Assembly: GCF_033115175.1 (NCBI RefSeq) | Contig: NC_084836.1 | Coordinates: forward strand, 63,417,097 to 63,481,096 | Origin: Lepus europaeus | Taxonomy: Eukaryota > Chordata > Mammalia > Lagomorpha > Leporidae | Length of the DNA: 64,000 bases | Reading direction: 5' to 3' | In this document: positions 1 to 14,511 of the stretch, in pieces | How positions within the stretch are numbered: the first letter of the stretch is position 1 | Layout: every line of letters starts with the position of its first letter | Translations under genes and position numbers: made by a program | Notes under the pieces: generated by a model | What the model was told of the DNA's origin: nothing | The model's database searches: none | What the model saw: the letters and a program-made list of their open reading frames with translations, nothing else

Positions 1-1
1 A

Positions 2-1975
<1,974 letters not shown>

Positions 1976-4900
1976 TCAGTCCCGCACCCTACCCTCACTT
2001 GCCCTTGCCCAGCGCCCCCTGAGCCCCTCCTTGTGTCCCTGCCCCCTTACCAGTCTCTCCAAGGCATGAGCGGCTGCATCCTGGACACTGACAAACAGCT
2101 GCTCTGGGGTCACTGTGTCCAGGAGGCCTGCCCGGGTCAGTGTCCCCAGCACTGAGGCTGTGTAGGGAGGTGTCGTGCTGTAAGGCCTTGAGTCCACACT
2201 ATGTCATCTTCCCTCCCCCAAGTGCCAAGTCATTCCCTTGTCTCTGAGCCCCGCCCTGCCCACCACTTACCATTACACTGAGCCAGCAGGAGATGGATCC
2301 CAGCGTCTTGGCATCGGCAGGCTAGCTGTAGGAGCAGGACAGGAGGGATAGGGCCTGGTCAGAGGGTGGGGGTGGGATGATGAGAGGGGCTTTCTCCTCC
2401 CCCTGCCCTCTCCCTCACCTGTGCCACCTCCCTGGCCCCAGCAGCATCTGCAAAGGTCACACCACTGAAGTCTAGGATTGCCACTCTGACAGGCTCAGCA
2501 ACTAGGGGAGGAGAGGATTGGGGAACCCAGATGCCTCCGTGGGTCATACCCAGATCTGCCCCCTTGGCCCTGCTGTCTCACCTGTGTCAGGTGGGCCTTC
2601 TGGCTTTGGAGTGTCCTATGAGCAGAGAGGGGTGGTCACCACCCCCAAGACGCAAGCATGAGCATGCGTCCCTTGAGCCCCAGCCCCTCCCCCCACTCCT
2701 TCATGGGCCACACTGCTGTGCCCAGGGCCTTCACCTTGCCTCTTTCTCCAAGCCCCAGGTGACACTCTAGGCTGCGACGGAACTGCCCGCGGGTCCCAAA
2801 GTAGAGAGGCATTGGGCAGCTCAGGATGCAGAGCCCAGGCACCTGCAGGAGCTAAGGGGTCACAGGGTCATGGAAGCATCTGGGTCCAATCTTCTCTTCC
2901 ATCTGTGGTGGGAGCCCACCCACCTCGTGGCTGTCTCTGAGCGGCCTGTAGAGCTCAGTCCCCGCAGCGTGTCCAAGTGCCAGGCACTGCACCCTAGGAG
3001 GCAGCTGGGGTCAGATGCCCGTCTAGCCCCACCCAGCACCCTGTCCTCTGCCCTCCGCTCCCCTCCACTCCGCTCATCTCTCTGCCCACCTCTGAGTACG
3101 GCAGACCACGGTCATCATAGAGAAGACCACACCCACGGCCAGACCCAACTCCAGGCTCAGGGTCACCACAGCCACCCATGTGACCATCCACACAGCCTGC
3201 AGGACATGGACAGGGGTGGGCGGGCTATGGTGGCCAGTGGCTACCAGGGCAAGTGGAGGGGAGGGGTGGCTCCAGGAGAAAGCAGGGAGGGACAGAAGCC
3301 ACCCAATGGGATGCATGCCAAATGCAAAGGCCCCAGACCTTGTGCCAGCTGGGAGATTACAAACACTCAGGTGCGAGCAGCTCACACCCCAGGCTTTGCC
3401 TTGTGTCCGAGTGAGGGTATTAGGAGATACATGTACTGGGGGTGAGTGGTTGCAGAGGGTAAGACCAGGACTGTGAGCTTGGGTCCAGGGCAGAGGCTGG
3501 GGATGCTGGAGGGATGGGAGGGGCCATGCCATTTCTCACAAAGTCCACACGGCTGATGCGCCAGAGTTGGGGCAGTTCGTGCATCTGGAAGAACATCTGG
3601 CGCATGCTGGAGATGTTGATGCAAGCCAGGACAGCCTTGGGGCACAGGAGGTGGGCTGACTACCCTGGCGACCTGCAATCCAGCCACCTGTCCCAGCCAG
3701 ACCCATGCCTCCTCTGCTCCTTACCTTGGGCAGGTAGTAGAAGAAGGGCCCGAGCCACAGCAGCACGGACAGGACCACTGTGCAGGAGAAGAGGCCTGCC
3801 AGCTGGAGGGAAGGGGGTGGAAGCGGAGGAGGCAGGGAGCCCACCCCTCACCCCCCACCACCATGAGAGGCCATCTCCCTGCCTGCCCTGCCTCGTCTTC
3901 CTCCCGGACAGCTATTTCACTCCTCCACCCACTTTGTGACAGCCTGCCACTCACCTGCCCTCCCCCCAGTTAAACACCTATCATTTGTCCCCACTGCATG
4001 CGGTTCAAGTTCCCACACGCCATGGCTGGGTTACCCTGTAAGCAGGCTGACCACATGCTTAGGGACCCACAAAGTAAGGGGAACAAAAAGTAGTAGGGGG
4101 GAGACTTTGATATGTGGTATGTCTTAAAAGAAAACATCCTCATGGGAGGAAAAAAACCAGGATTCCGTCTCAAGTTCCTTAGACAGCTTGGTATTTTTAT
4201 TTTGAACTGCACCTGAGGCACCATCAACTTTGTCGATACTCAGAGCCCACCAAGGTCTGGCTGAAACCCTGTTTCCTTGCAACTCCCCTGTGTACAACCA
4301 CACCCTCCCGGATTGCCTCTGGAGAGGTGCCGCCAATCGCCCACGTGCTTCCGTACCACCGCCACCCTGGCCTGGAGGCCCCACTCTTTCCCCTCACCTC
4401 GCCCAGGCATGCCGTCTTACCTGTGTATTCCCACCAGCATCCACGAGAAGGCTGGTCGTGGCCAGCGTGGCAGAGTTGGGGAAGCAAGAGAAGAGGGAGG
4501 AAATGAGGTTGGAGACACCATGCGCCAAGAGCTCCTGGAAGGGTGCCGTGAGGTGAAGAGGGAGGCATGGTGGGGTGGGGGGGCTCCTAAACGAGGTCAG
4601 GGTACACAAAGTCACACCTGGTTGGAGTCAATGGTGTAGACAATACTTGTCTGCATAGATGGAGGCCAGGGAGGCGGACACGGCAAAAGTAACCAGTGCA
4701 ATGGGCAGCGAGTTGGCCAGAGTCCCAGGCAGCTCAGCCAGGTTGGGGAAGAGGGGCTGGGGAAATCTGGACAAGGAGGGAGCCATGGTGAGGATGGGTT
4801 GGGTGCTGCAGGGAGATAGGGCAGGACAGGAGTAGATGGGTGAGAGGAGAGAAAGCCAGTCTCTCACCCCTTCGGGCAGCAGCCCCACTATCTGAACGTT

Positions 4901-5499
4901 GTATCTTGTGTCCAGGGAGGAGGTGAAACAGAGCACGGTGGCCAGAAGCACCTGGTTCAGAGAGCCAGTTAGGGCCTGGGGAGAGGTGGGACCCTAGGCA
5001 GAAACTACCAGGCATGAGCATTAGAGGATCAGGATGCAGGACCAGTGGTCCAGGAGCCCCTCAGCCACTCAGGAAGCCAGGGTGTAGATGGGAGGGCAAT
5101 GCACTGCTGAATTACAGCGGAGGAGGGGGGTCTGGGAAAGGCCCAGGGAGAGATAGGCCAGAGGACATGAGGGGGCTCCTGTAGGGGTCGTGGCTACCAA
5201 CAGGGGCAACTGAGCCATCTCAAGAAGGGAAGCTGGCTGTGGAGACCTGGGACGTTGATTTTGTCGCGGCGAGGGAGAGAGCCGTCTTCCTGGGAAGGAA
5301 GACAGGCCAGGAATTTCAGTAAATGGTTGGGGGGGGGGGGTGCTGTGGCCGCGCGACCGCAAGGGGCCGCTGTGGCAAGGAAGAAGGCGTCCTACGAGGT
5401 CTGGAGAGGACGAGGTGAGAGGTGGGACGGCGTGGGGAGGGGATTCTGCAGGGTCGACGTGTCCGGGGAGACGGCCTAGGAAAGTACAACGTGTGAGCA

Positions 5500-6460
5500 G
5501 GACCTCTGGCCCGTGACCCTCTCCGTGTTCCGCAAGGAGGCGGCCGCAGCACGGGCGGGGTCTGTGCGGGGTGGGGAGCCGGCCCCGGGGCCGTCCTCAC
5601 CATGACGACTTCCCCTGGGATCGGGGTGGGCAGCCTGTCTCGGAACCTCACGTTCAATTCCTTCACCGGTACCAGCAACGCCAGGCTGAGCGCCGAGATG
5701 GTCAGTTCGGCCGGACTGCTCCGGGGCAGCGCCATCAGCACGGCGGCCAGCGTCTGCGGGCAGGGCGGTGAGCGAGGACCCCAGCCAGGGTGACCCGTCC
5801 CTACACGGACCGCACCCGACCCAGGCGAGGCCCTCTGTTCCCGCTGCCGACGGGGGTGCCACCTCCTTCCCCTCGCCCCCGTCACGTGCCACCCTCCACC
5901 CTTTCGTGTTTCTCTCTCTTCCCCGCGACCGCTGGAAACCTCCGCTGATCTCCCATCCCCACCTTGAAGAGAGAGAAGCAGCCGATCTGGCGGGGGAGGG
6001 ACAACCCCAAAAGGCTCGGCAGCTGGGACACGAGCACGTGCATCGCGGCCCCGCTGGTCAGCGCCTTGACCACAGGCTCGGACAGAAAGGTGGCCAGGAC
6101 GCCGAGCTGCAGCGCGAACATCGCCAGCTGTGGGCGAGAAGACGCGCGCTCCCCCGGGCGAGGAGGCGCGGACCCGCTAGAGGGCAGTGCGCCAGCTTCC
6201 CCGCGCGCCGCTGCGTCTCCCGGCCCCGCGCGCTGCACCACAACCTTCCCTCTCCCCGGGCCGCCAGTGTAGATCTCCCCAAGTGCTCCCCAGATCCTCC
6301 CTCACCATCAGCGCCCCGCTCCCGAAGGCCAATGCCGCGGCCGCCCCAACTCTCTGGGCGTCCAGCTGCTCCCGCTCGATCTCGCTCAGGTTCCCCGCAA
6401 GGGGTTCGGGCACCAGCCGCTCTACCACCGAGCCGGTCATGAGGCTGAGGACCGCAAAGG
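5500..6460. other. CpG-rich block inside SLC26A10 exons 3-5
   Basis: CpG density stays high across exons and introns here. No transcript start motif is visible, so this is a compositional feature rather than a supported promoter. Confidence 0.35.
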
Positions 6461-7454
6461 TTCCTGGAGCAGGGCGACAAACGCAGAGCACCTGCCGTAA
6501 TACCCCACGCAGGGCGACGCTCAAGATCTGCCACGCTTGGGGAAACCGTAGGGTCAAGATCTGGCGCAGCAGCCAGGAACCGCGGGGAGGGAGCACAGAG
6601 GGGGCGCACCTGCCAACAAAACTGCCACCCCCTGCAGACTCCTCGAGGACTTCTTGGGGGAGAAGGGGGGACAGCGCATCTCATCTTTCCCTTCCGAAAG
6701 TCCCGGAGGCGTTCATTTTAACCAAAACTCCCTGGGGCGCCCAGGTTCTAATAAATGCCCTCCTTTGCGCCCCTCCTGCCAGCATTGCCAAGATCAGTTT
6801 GCCAGCTGGGCTGCTACGGAGGGAAGGGAAGTTGAGAGGGAGAGAGGAATCGAGCTGGGTGGTCTCAGACTGCTGTCCATTCTCCCCCCACAGAGCGGTC
6901 ACTGGAAGTCCCGTCACTCACCCGTGGACAGATGTCTCCCAGTGCCCAGCAAGCTGTAGATAAGGACGGGGAAGAAAGATGTGTAGAGTCCGAACACTGG
7001 GGGCACGGAGGTCAGGAGGGCAAAGGCCATGCCTGGGGAGAAGTGGAAGGAGAGGTGGGGGGTGCCCAGCTTCCAGGACCTGCCCTTTCTCGCGCTCTTA
7101 CAGGCTTGCGGGGGGGGGGGGGGCACTAAGTTGGGCCGCTGTGAGGGAACTTAGGAGTTAAGGGGCCTCCGTGGGAGGCCGTGGAGCAGACGCAGTCACA
7201 GATCCGTGTCGGCCCAAGTCGTGGGGGGCCGGCACCCTGCCTCTCTCCAGCTACCTGAACCGGAACCGGCCCCAGACTTCTGGCAGGAGGGCGCAGGTGA
7301 GGGGCGATGGGGTGGGGACCTGCTGGGGCTCCGCAGTGCTTACCCGAACCGGTCCTTCTCTCGCAGCCCCCAGTGCACTAACCCACCACCTCGCTCCCCC
7401 ACCGAAGCCCTCCAGAGCTTGGGCCTCTGACAAGCGACGGTCGGAGCCGCTCAC

Positions 7455-7788
7455 CCTGGGGCACGTGCACGACGCCCACGGTCACTCCGGCCACGGCATC
7501 CCCGAGCAGCCAGGCCCGCCAGCGGTACGAGGGCAGCCAGCGCAGCGGGGGCAGCCGCGCCTGCAGCAGGCGCCACGCCCCCCGCCTGGAGCAAGCGCGG
7601 GCCCGAAGCCTCCAGAGCCTGGGCCAGAAGGACTCTGCCGGGAGCTCGGGTTCCTGCTCTGCGCCCCCGAAAAGCTGCTGGAACCGAACCTCAGTGAGAG
7701 GTTCCCTGAGCCTGGTGCCCAGCGGGTACTTCAGGTCGGAGGTCTCTCCCAGGCCTGGCCGGGTCCTGGCGCCCCGTAGCCCACTCAT
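7455..7788 (-). CDS. SLC26A10: SLC26A10 first coding exon
   Basis: ATG at 7786-7788 opens 111 codons plus one base before a GTGAGC donor. It encodes an Arg-rich cytosolic segment and then RWLPSYRWRAWLLGDAVAG, the conserved entry to the first SLC26 membrane helix. The human protein as I remember it begins with a different short N-terminus joined directly to GMAFALL, so this exon is the ancestral-looking N-terminus. The exon is open and shows no damage. Confidence 0.75.
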
Positions 7789-9454
7789 TTTGCCCTTGGC
7801 AAGCTCTGGCTCCGCCGGGTCTTAAATAGCCCTCCCGCCTGCCTGCTAGAGTCCCGCCTCCCTGAAGCACGGTCCAATCCGGCGCTGGAGGGCGCCCTCT
7901 CTTGGGGCCTGAGGCCGGGCCAGGGCTGCTGCGTGGAGAGGACACTGCAAGTGCGGGGCGGTTCTTCCCACACCATTGGCCCACCCGATGCTGGGGGCTG
8001 GCGATGGGTAGGTATGGAGAGCCAAAGGACGAGAGCCCCCTAAGACCCAGCACCCACCATGTATGTTCCTAAGCCCTTTGCCCCCTGCCTCTTCACTCCG
8101 GGTGCTCTCCCCATGTGCACTCTGGACAGAGAGAGGCTGGCTCCTCTCTCTGCACTGGTCCTTCCCCGTCCCTGTGCATTCACCCACCTGGGAGCAAGCA
8201 AGTTCAGTGCCCACTGGGAATCCCCAACCCAGTTCCAAATCCTCACGGGGTACAGCCTGCCCCAAGAAAGCAGAAGGGGCTCTGCTGCCTTAGCAGTGTG
8301 GTCTGCTAGGTGGGAAGCAGCTCTGTGCATCAGATAGGGATGACAGCAGAGGCCCGCCAGCCCCACACCGCCGCCAGGAGTGAGTGGACCTCCACCAGGG
8401 AAAATAGGGACTGATAGGAAACTTTATTTCTTAGGAGCCAAAAAAAAAAAAAAAACAAAACAAAACAAAACAAAAAAAAAAGCAACACTTATTACTCCAA
8501 GTTCTATTCACAAAGTAGGCCCTCGGAAACAGGTGTGTGGTTAACTCAGGTACAGAGGGGTCACCTGCCGGCCTCTGCACCCCTGTGGTCTCTGAAGGAA
8601 TACAAAGGCTCTCCTCTCTGGAATCCTGCTCTCTGCACCATCCCTTCCTCCACTCACAAGACTCCCCAGCGCCCCTCCCCATCAGCGGCTGGTCCCCCAG
8701 TCCCTGACCCCAAAGCCCCAGGGTGGGGTGCAGTGAGGGTGGGTCTCCCCTCTTCAATTCCTCCTATTGTTCCCCAGAAGTCTTATCTGGGCCCTACGTC
8801 CTGTCACCCTCCCCTTATGGATCCCTCCCCCCATTGTCGGCCTGGGGGACCTCGGGCCCACAGGGAGGCTCCAGCCTCTCCTCACCCTCCCACCCCAGCA
8901 GTCTATTGTCTGCTGAGGAAGTCCAAGTGCACGTGACCAAGCCCAGGGGACAGACGGACAGTGGACACACGGATGCACAAAGACCCAGGCGGGGCATCTG
9001 GACGTGGATCTCTGCACGCCCGGCTCTCTCTGTTCCAGAGATTGGGCCAGATGTCGGGAGGGGTGGAGACCCCCATAGGTTCCCCACTTGACTCTGAGGT
9101 TTGAAGAACCTCTCCTGCTCAGTATGACGTGACCGATGGCCTCACAGACGGCAAAGACAAGGAGATCTGGAGCCAGGAAGGGGCCACAGCACCCAGGATC
9201 CTCTGCGCCGTCCCGTCCTCCCTCAGCGGAGTAAGGAGTCCTCATGAGGAAAGGTACTCTGTGCATCCTGTGCTTCACCATCTGGTGGTGCAGGGAGTGG
9301 GTGGTCACACTACACTGGGCTTTCCTGGGGGTGGGGGGTTACAGACCAGGGGGCAGGTCTGGGGGAGGGCAGAGGAGCTGGCTAAAGGACAGAATACAGG
9401 ATCCGGGATTTTGCAGGGGCTGCAAGCCCTCAGGGTTGACAGCTGCAGGGATGC

Positions 9455-9504
9455 AGGAACAGATGACCACATGACCACCAGGAACAGATGACCACATGAC
9501 CACA
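9455..9504. repeat. 25-bp tandem duplication (2 copies)
   Basis: A unit beginning AGGAACAGATGACCACATG occupies 9455-9479 and repeats at 9480-9504, differing only in the last base. This suggests a recent slippage or duplication in noncoding sequence. Confidence 0.9.
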
Positions 9505-9628
9505 TTTATCTTGCACTGTGTGCCCAGGGGGGCGGCTGATCTCCTCTACCCCACTTTGCCCCATGTACCCTCACGACAGCCTTCCCTTCCCTCTGCCAGG
9601 ACAGCAGCCTCGGGGATATCACAAAACC

Positions 9629-9634
9629 TTTATT
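9629..9634 (-). promoter_or_regulatory. ARHGEF25: Polyadenylation signal AATAAA of ARHGEF25
   Basis: The hexamer lies 248 bases past the ARHGEF25 stop at 9882, giving a short 3' UTR ending near 9610. Confidence 0.7.
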
Positions 9635-9881
9635 CTCAGAAAACAGGAGTTTCTATCTGGTCCCTGCCCCAGCCCTCCCACTCCCCCTCATCACCTCCTT
9701 TTGGGGAGACTGTGATGCATGCACAGGGGTGGGAGCGGGTCGAGGTTCTCCTCCCCGAGCTGCCCAGCCTCGCCCCTCCACACACATCAGGAGAGACGGC
9801 TTCCAAGTCACCGCCAGCATGGCCCTGGAGCTCCCTGGGGAGCAGGTCGCTGAGAGAGCACCACCCTGTGCCCGTCACCGC

Positions 9882-12800
9882 TTACAGCTCATCTTCGTCC
9901 AGCTTGGCAAGTCTGGCCTGGCAGGGCGGGGTCGGGGGAGTCACAGGGACTGGGGGAGGGTCCCGAGGAGCCTGGGGGATGTCACGGAGGGCCTGAGGAA
10001 AGAATCGAGTCCCAGGATGCAAAAAGGCCAAGAAGGACTTTTCACTCTTCTCTTTGCAGTATAAGCCCTTGGCCAAGCCCCTCCCACTGTCAGCCTCTTC
10101 CAGAGTTAAAAAGGGGGGGGGGGGGTAAGGGAGGGAAAATAAGGAGGAGCAGATTGAAGAAAGGGCAGATATGGGGGAGGGGACAACAGAACAAGAGAGC
10201 CCCTCCCTCCACTTTGCCCCCCCATCCTTCATACCTGTGTGTCCAGGGGCAAGGGTGCTCTGGCCACCTCCCCTTTGGGCATCAGCAGCAGGGAGGGGAG
10301 AGAGCCGTTGATGGGTGTCCGTGTGCTGGCCTGGGCCCGGTCTCCAGGCTGAGTTCTCCCAGGGCTCCCCACCCCAGGGCCCCCTGGCCGCCCCAGGCTG
10401 TTGGTCTGGCTCTCCCGTCTCTGGTACTCAATAGGTGACTGCAAGGCTGGGCAAGGACAGGGGGAGAAGGCAGGTTACAGCAAAGACGGCCCCTTTTGCG
10501 CTGGGCTCTGCTTGGACCACCCTCCCAGCCGGCCCCTCTCCCCCAGGGACCACCAGCCAGTGTGAAACACTTGGGGCTTTAGGGGCTTCTGAGTCACTCA
10601 ATGTGGGGCCGATCAGACGGCAGGGGCTGAAGGAGGCAGTGAGGGATTCAAGAGGGCCTGGGGCTGGGGGAGCGGGCGTGGGCCTCACCATTGAGAAAGT
10701 CCCGCTGGCTTTCCAGGATCTGTGCCACCTGCTTGATCCAGGCCTGGCTCACGGCAGGCTCAGCAGCCTGCAGGACGTAGCGCTGGACGCCACCCTCTGG
10801 CCCTCTGGAGGTCAGTGCGAAGCGGCAAGGGTCCCCTTGGAGGTTCCCCTCCAGGCCCAGGCAGCTCACCTGAACCGGCAGACAGGAGATGGTCCCCAAG
10901 TTCCTCAGCCCCTCTCTGGGTCCTGGCCCCTCCAACCAAACCGAGAGCCAGCCAGCCAGCCTCACCGAGGCCTCACCCTATCTCAGGCAGGCCTTCCCTC
11001 GGAGCCCACCTTGATGCTGCTCTTATATACGTAACCAGGTTGCGTTCCGCCTCGCGCGCCTCCTCCTAGGGCCTCGCTGAAGATGACAATTTGCTCAAAG
11101 AGGAAGACACGCCTCTCTCGCCCCCGGGCAGACAGCAGCCCCCCAGCCTCAGGCTCCGTGACCCAGAATGTGTCCTGACCCAAGAGCTTCCCCTGAGCGG
11201 TCAGCTTGCCCTAGAACCAAAACATGCGACCTCTGAGAAAGACCCTGGAGGGAAAACGTCCCCTCCCAGACATTCCCAACCAACCGCCCGGCCTGCCCCG
11301 GAGAAGCACCTGCAGAGCACTAAGACTGGGGCCGAACACACAGGGCGGCCAGGCTCGTCCCCCACCCCCATACCTCAAATCCTCGAAGTCTCCCCAAGGT
11401 CATCATGTCGTTGCAGCGCTTGGGCACGAAGCACATGACCTCCACGGCTCGCTGCGACGCAGGTGAGAGGGGAGCACAGCGGGGCCAAGAGAATCATGAC
11501 TGAGAACCAGCCAACCACCTCTTCAGACTTCCCCAGACCGTCTCTACCCCAGCAAGCCTCCCCAAAGCAACAACCAGCTCCAAGCCACCCCAAGGGCTGG
11601 GGAACCCAAAACAGGAAGAGGGGAAGGTGCACACGGTGTGTGCAGGGAGAGGTGGGGGCCTCACCTGCAGCTCCTCAGTGTCCATGCCAGCTCTGCTGTA
11701 ATACTTGAGGAAATCCTAAGACACACAGCACAAAGGCTCAGGGAGCCAGGAGGCCATCCTCAGATGCTCTCCCAGCCTCCCCAGGCACACAAGCTTGGAC
11801 CCCGCAGGAAGTCTGGGGGAGCCTTAAGATCCCTGGGGAGGTTATTCAACAGGTGAGGGTCCCGGGCAGCGGGGCCTTGCGGGGAGGAGCAGGTGGCCCT
11901 GACCTTGAGTAGCAGCTGGTATTTCATGATCCGCTGCACAGGTTTGATGAGGAGGTCATTCAGCTGCAGGCGATGCCCCAGCTGCTGCCTGAGCTCCTGG
12001 GGATGGGAACAGAGCAGTTATGCAGCCTGGAAAAGCCTGCTTGGGCCAATTCTGTCCGCCCCATAAGGCACTTCAGCTACTGACCTCAAAGTAGCTGTCC
12101 CCAAACTCTGATACCACGTGCTCTGACTTGGGCTTATTCTGACAGTACACCACGTACATATGCAGCCGCCGCTCCTAACAGGGGTAATGGGGGAAGACAG
12201 AGTAAGGTGGGCAAGGAGGGAGGGCCTGTCGTCCAGAGCTGGAACCCATTCCCAAGCCCCTCCCCTCCCAGGCCTCACGTGTTTGATGAATAGCTGAGCC
12301 AGCCAATCAGGATCCTTCAAGCACCGCTGTAGCTCCTGCAGGAAATAGCTGCAGAGTTGACGGAAAGGCAGGTCAAATACATTTCAGAGCCCTTCTAGCC
12401 CTGTCATCCCCCAATTTGAGGGCTGTCTGCTCTGGAGGTGCTCTCTACAAAACTATACTGAACATTCCTTAGGTCACCCGGGTCACTCACTCTCGGTGCC
12501 ATTCGTAAATCTGCTGGATGTTCCCGAACACAATCCTGTCGCGGCCGCGAAGACTCTCGGGCACCCCCTGAGTTGCCATGGTGGCCATGTAGCCCTGTGG
12601 GAAGGTCGGGATGGAAGCCCGAGCATGGGGCCCCAGACATGCTGGGAAACGCCACCCTCCAAGCAGCCTGTCAGAAGTAGAGGGAGGGCTGAGGGGGCGG
12701 GACCAAAGGTATCTCCCGAAAATAGCCCTGGCCCAGGGGAGGGCTGGGAGAGGTCAGAGGCCTACCTGCACAATGTGCCCCAGGTCGTCCACGTACATTT

Positions 12801-14511
12801 TCTCAGTCTCCACCAGTTCGCTCAGGACGTACCTGGGAAGGGAGCAGGTGGATTCAGAGTCTGGGCACACCCTTGATCTGGCCACTTCCTCCCTCCTGGG
12901 CTAGATGCTCCGTTGTCCCCAGTCTGCCTCAGAGGGAATTTCACCTAAAACAGGAGGCGGCGCAGTGTGGACACTTACATACTCCTTTCCAGAGCCTTCT
13001 TCTTCTGTTCCTCCTCGCTCTCAGGGGCTTGGGACAAAGTCTCCTCTTCCCGGGGCTGCGAGCAAAGTATATCCTAGGGTCAGCACATGTGCCCCTTGGG
13101 TGAGGGGAGCCATGCCACAACCATCTCTTCACACCTGTGTCTTATCTCCAGGACCTTCCAATAACGTGGTCAGTAAGGTCAGTCCTGGCAGCTCCTCTCC
13201 TGCAGCTAGAGCTGGCTCCAGCATCCAGTTCTAAGGTCAAAGGTCAAGTGTCAGAGGTCAGAGAGCTGCTAGGTCTCCCCCAGTGACCAGTGGCCCCAGC
13301 TTGTCCTCTCTTCCGGACTCCTTCAGGGGTATCCTGCTCGCTGCTCACCTCATAGGGTCCCGCCTGGCCACCGTCTGCCTCAGTTTCCACACTCAGGCAA
13401 TGTCTGGAATGATCTAGCCATCTCTTCAGGCCACTGACTGGCCCTGGCGGGCCCGGGGAACAGGGACCAGAGCTCAGGCCTGAGCTGAGGCCAGAGGGGG
13501 CAGCCAGACCCGAGGCAGCAGAAGCTGATATGCTCCCCTCACTGCCAGCAACGGAATAGGATTCTAACAGAGGAAAAAAAAAAAAAAAGACAGTGAGACA
13601 CTGCCCCAGCTCTAGTCTAAGGGGCCCCAGGGAACCCCAGGTGGCCTCCCCTCGGTGAGGAGCAGCCTGTCCCCCTCCCCCACCCCTGGGGGGCATCACT
13701 TTCCTACCATCCTTATTTTTGTTGGCCAGGACAGAAACTTTCATCAGGACAAGTAAACATCTGGCCCCCCAGGCCTGGAACCCCCAGTGACTTCTGGAGG
13801 TGCCCCATATCCTGAGCACAGCACAGAACTGAGGGTGGGGGCAGCCATCTGGGCAGACTAGGGGTGGCCATCTGCTCTCCTACAACCCTCCCCCTTCCAG
13901 TGGGTACAGACCATTCTCCAGGAAAGGGTGGAGGGAGCTCAGAGTCCATCTGCCACCCCTAGACCCCTCCTCCACCAGTGGCAGTAATCACTATAAAAAG
14001 AAAAGACTTCTGCAGCCCACCCCCCAACAGCAGTGCAAACCCAAGCAGGGGCCAGCGTGTCAGGGTTAGCTTTGGCCTGGGCTGGGGGGTCGAAGGGCTG
14101 CGATGCATTGCCCCTCATTCTTCCACCCCTCTGGGCCCCTTCACCAGTAGATGAGAGGCAGGTACCTGGTTCTAGACCTAAGGGGATTGTGGGTGGGTTT
14201 TCTCATACCCAGTGAACTGTCAGCTAAGCCTCTCCTGCCCCTTCCCCAATCCCCTTAACTTGAGCTGACAGAAATCTGGAAGCAGAAGGGGTCTGAGAGA
14301 TCCTCTATTGAAGTCACTTTCCTGGAATACCCGCGTCCAGTTCCCCGTCCTAGAGCCCCAAGCCCGAGCCCGCCCGCCCCCCCCCCCATTCAACATCTGG
14401 GACCTCGCACTCACCACGTCCCCCCCGGGCGAAGCAGCAGCCGCATTTTGCCAGCACTTTTCGGATCACACGGGGACAGGCGCAGCGACCCCCCTTGTGC
14501 ACCCCCCGCAT
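9882..14511 (-). CDS. ARHGEF25: Rho guanine nucleotide exchange factor 25 (GEFT/p63RhoGEF), 580-residue form
   Basis: A Dbl-family exchange factor that activates RhoA-type GTPases downstream of Gq-coupled receptors. Exons in order: 14415-14511, 13349-13563, 13135-13230, 12979-13055, 12766-12832, 12491-12594, 12279-12348, 12085-12174, 11904-11996, 11665-11715, 11374-11451, 11010-11210, 10689-10869, 10235-10446, 9882-9992. They total 1743 nt, 580 residues plus stop, the human length as I recall it. The first exon ([19 protein letters not shown], then KCGCCF) carries clustered cysteines, plausibly lipid-modified for membrane targeting. The DH domain covers about residues 160-338 ([38 protein letters not shown]). 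The PH domain follows at about 350-470 ([38 protein letters not shown]). The tail is Pro/Ser-rich and ends LAKLDEDEL. All splice sites are GT-AG and the frame is intact. Confidence 0.96.

Larger units (their letters stand above)
1976..7788 (-). pseudogene. SLC26A10: SLC26A10, SulP/SLC26 anion-transporter relative, frame broken at two points
   Basis: Seventeen exons with good splice sites are recognisable, in transcription order: 7455-7788, 6922-7032, 6306-6463, 5963-6127, 5601-5753, 4868-4951, 4618-4766, 4421-4534, 3725-3802, 3540-3635, 3090-3196, 2924-2993, 2735-2851, 2582-2615, 2419-2501, 2271-2325 and 1976-2157. The start at 7788 gives a typical SLC26 N-terminus ending LLGDAVAGVTVGVVHVPQGM. 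The transmembrane core ([42 protein letters not shown]) and a C-terminal STAS domain (VAILDFSGVTFADAAGAREV) follow. The exons total 2090 nt, two more than a multiple of three. One extra base falls at the exon 6/7 join and one in exon 7, where AAGTAT TGTC TACACCATT should read straight into the next codon; the latter gives a TGA at 4628-4630. The protein would stop before the end of the transporter core and lose STAS. Removing both extra bases gives about 695 residues. The human copy is now classed as a pseudogene, which fits, but sequence error is not excluded. Confidence 0.88.
7789..9881. other. SLC26A10 upstream region and ARHGEF25 3' UTR / intergenic
   Basis: No coding exon is supportable. 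The right part (about 9610-9881) is ARHGEF25 3' UTR. An A-rich run at 8440-8482 contains (CAAAA)n, and a second - strand AATAAA-type hexamer lies at 8423-8428, which could serve a longer ARHGEF25 transcript. A 25-bp unit is duplicated in tandem at 9455-9504. The 184-codon - strand frame at 8754-9308 shows no recognisable family and no splice context. Confidence 0.5.

Noticed and set aside
5768-6963. Long + strand frames (224 and 258 codons) over SLC26A10
   Set aside because: Antisense to recognisable SLC26A10 exons in a CpG-rich block.
8754-9308. 184-codon - strand frame between SLC26A10 and ARHGEF25
   Set aside because: No recognisable domain, non-ATG start, no splice context or conservation evidence; treated as intergenic.
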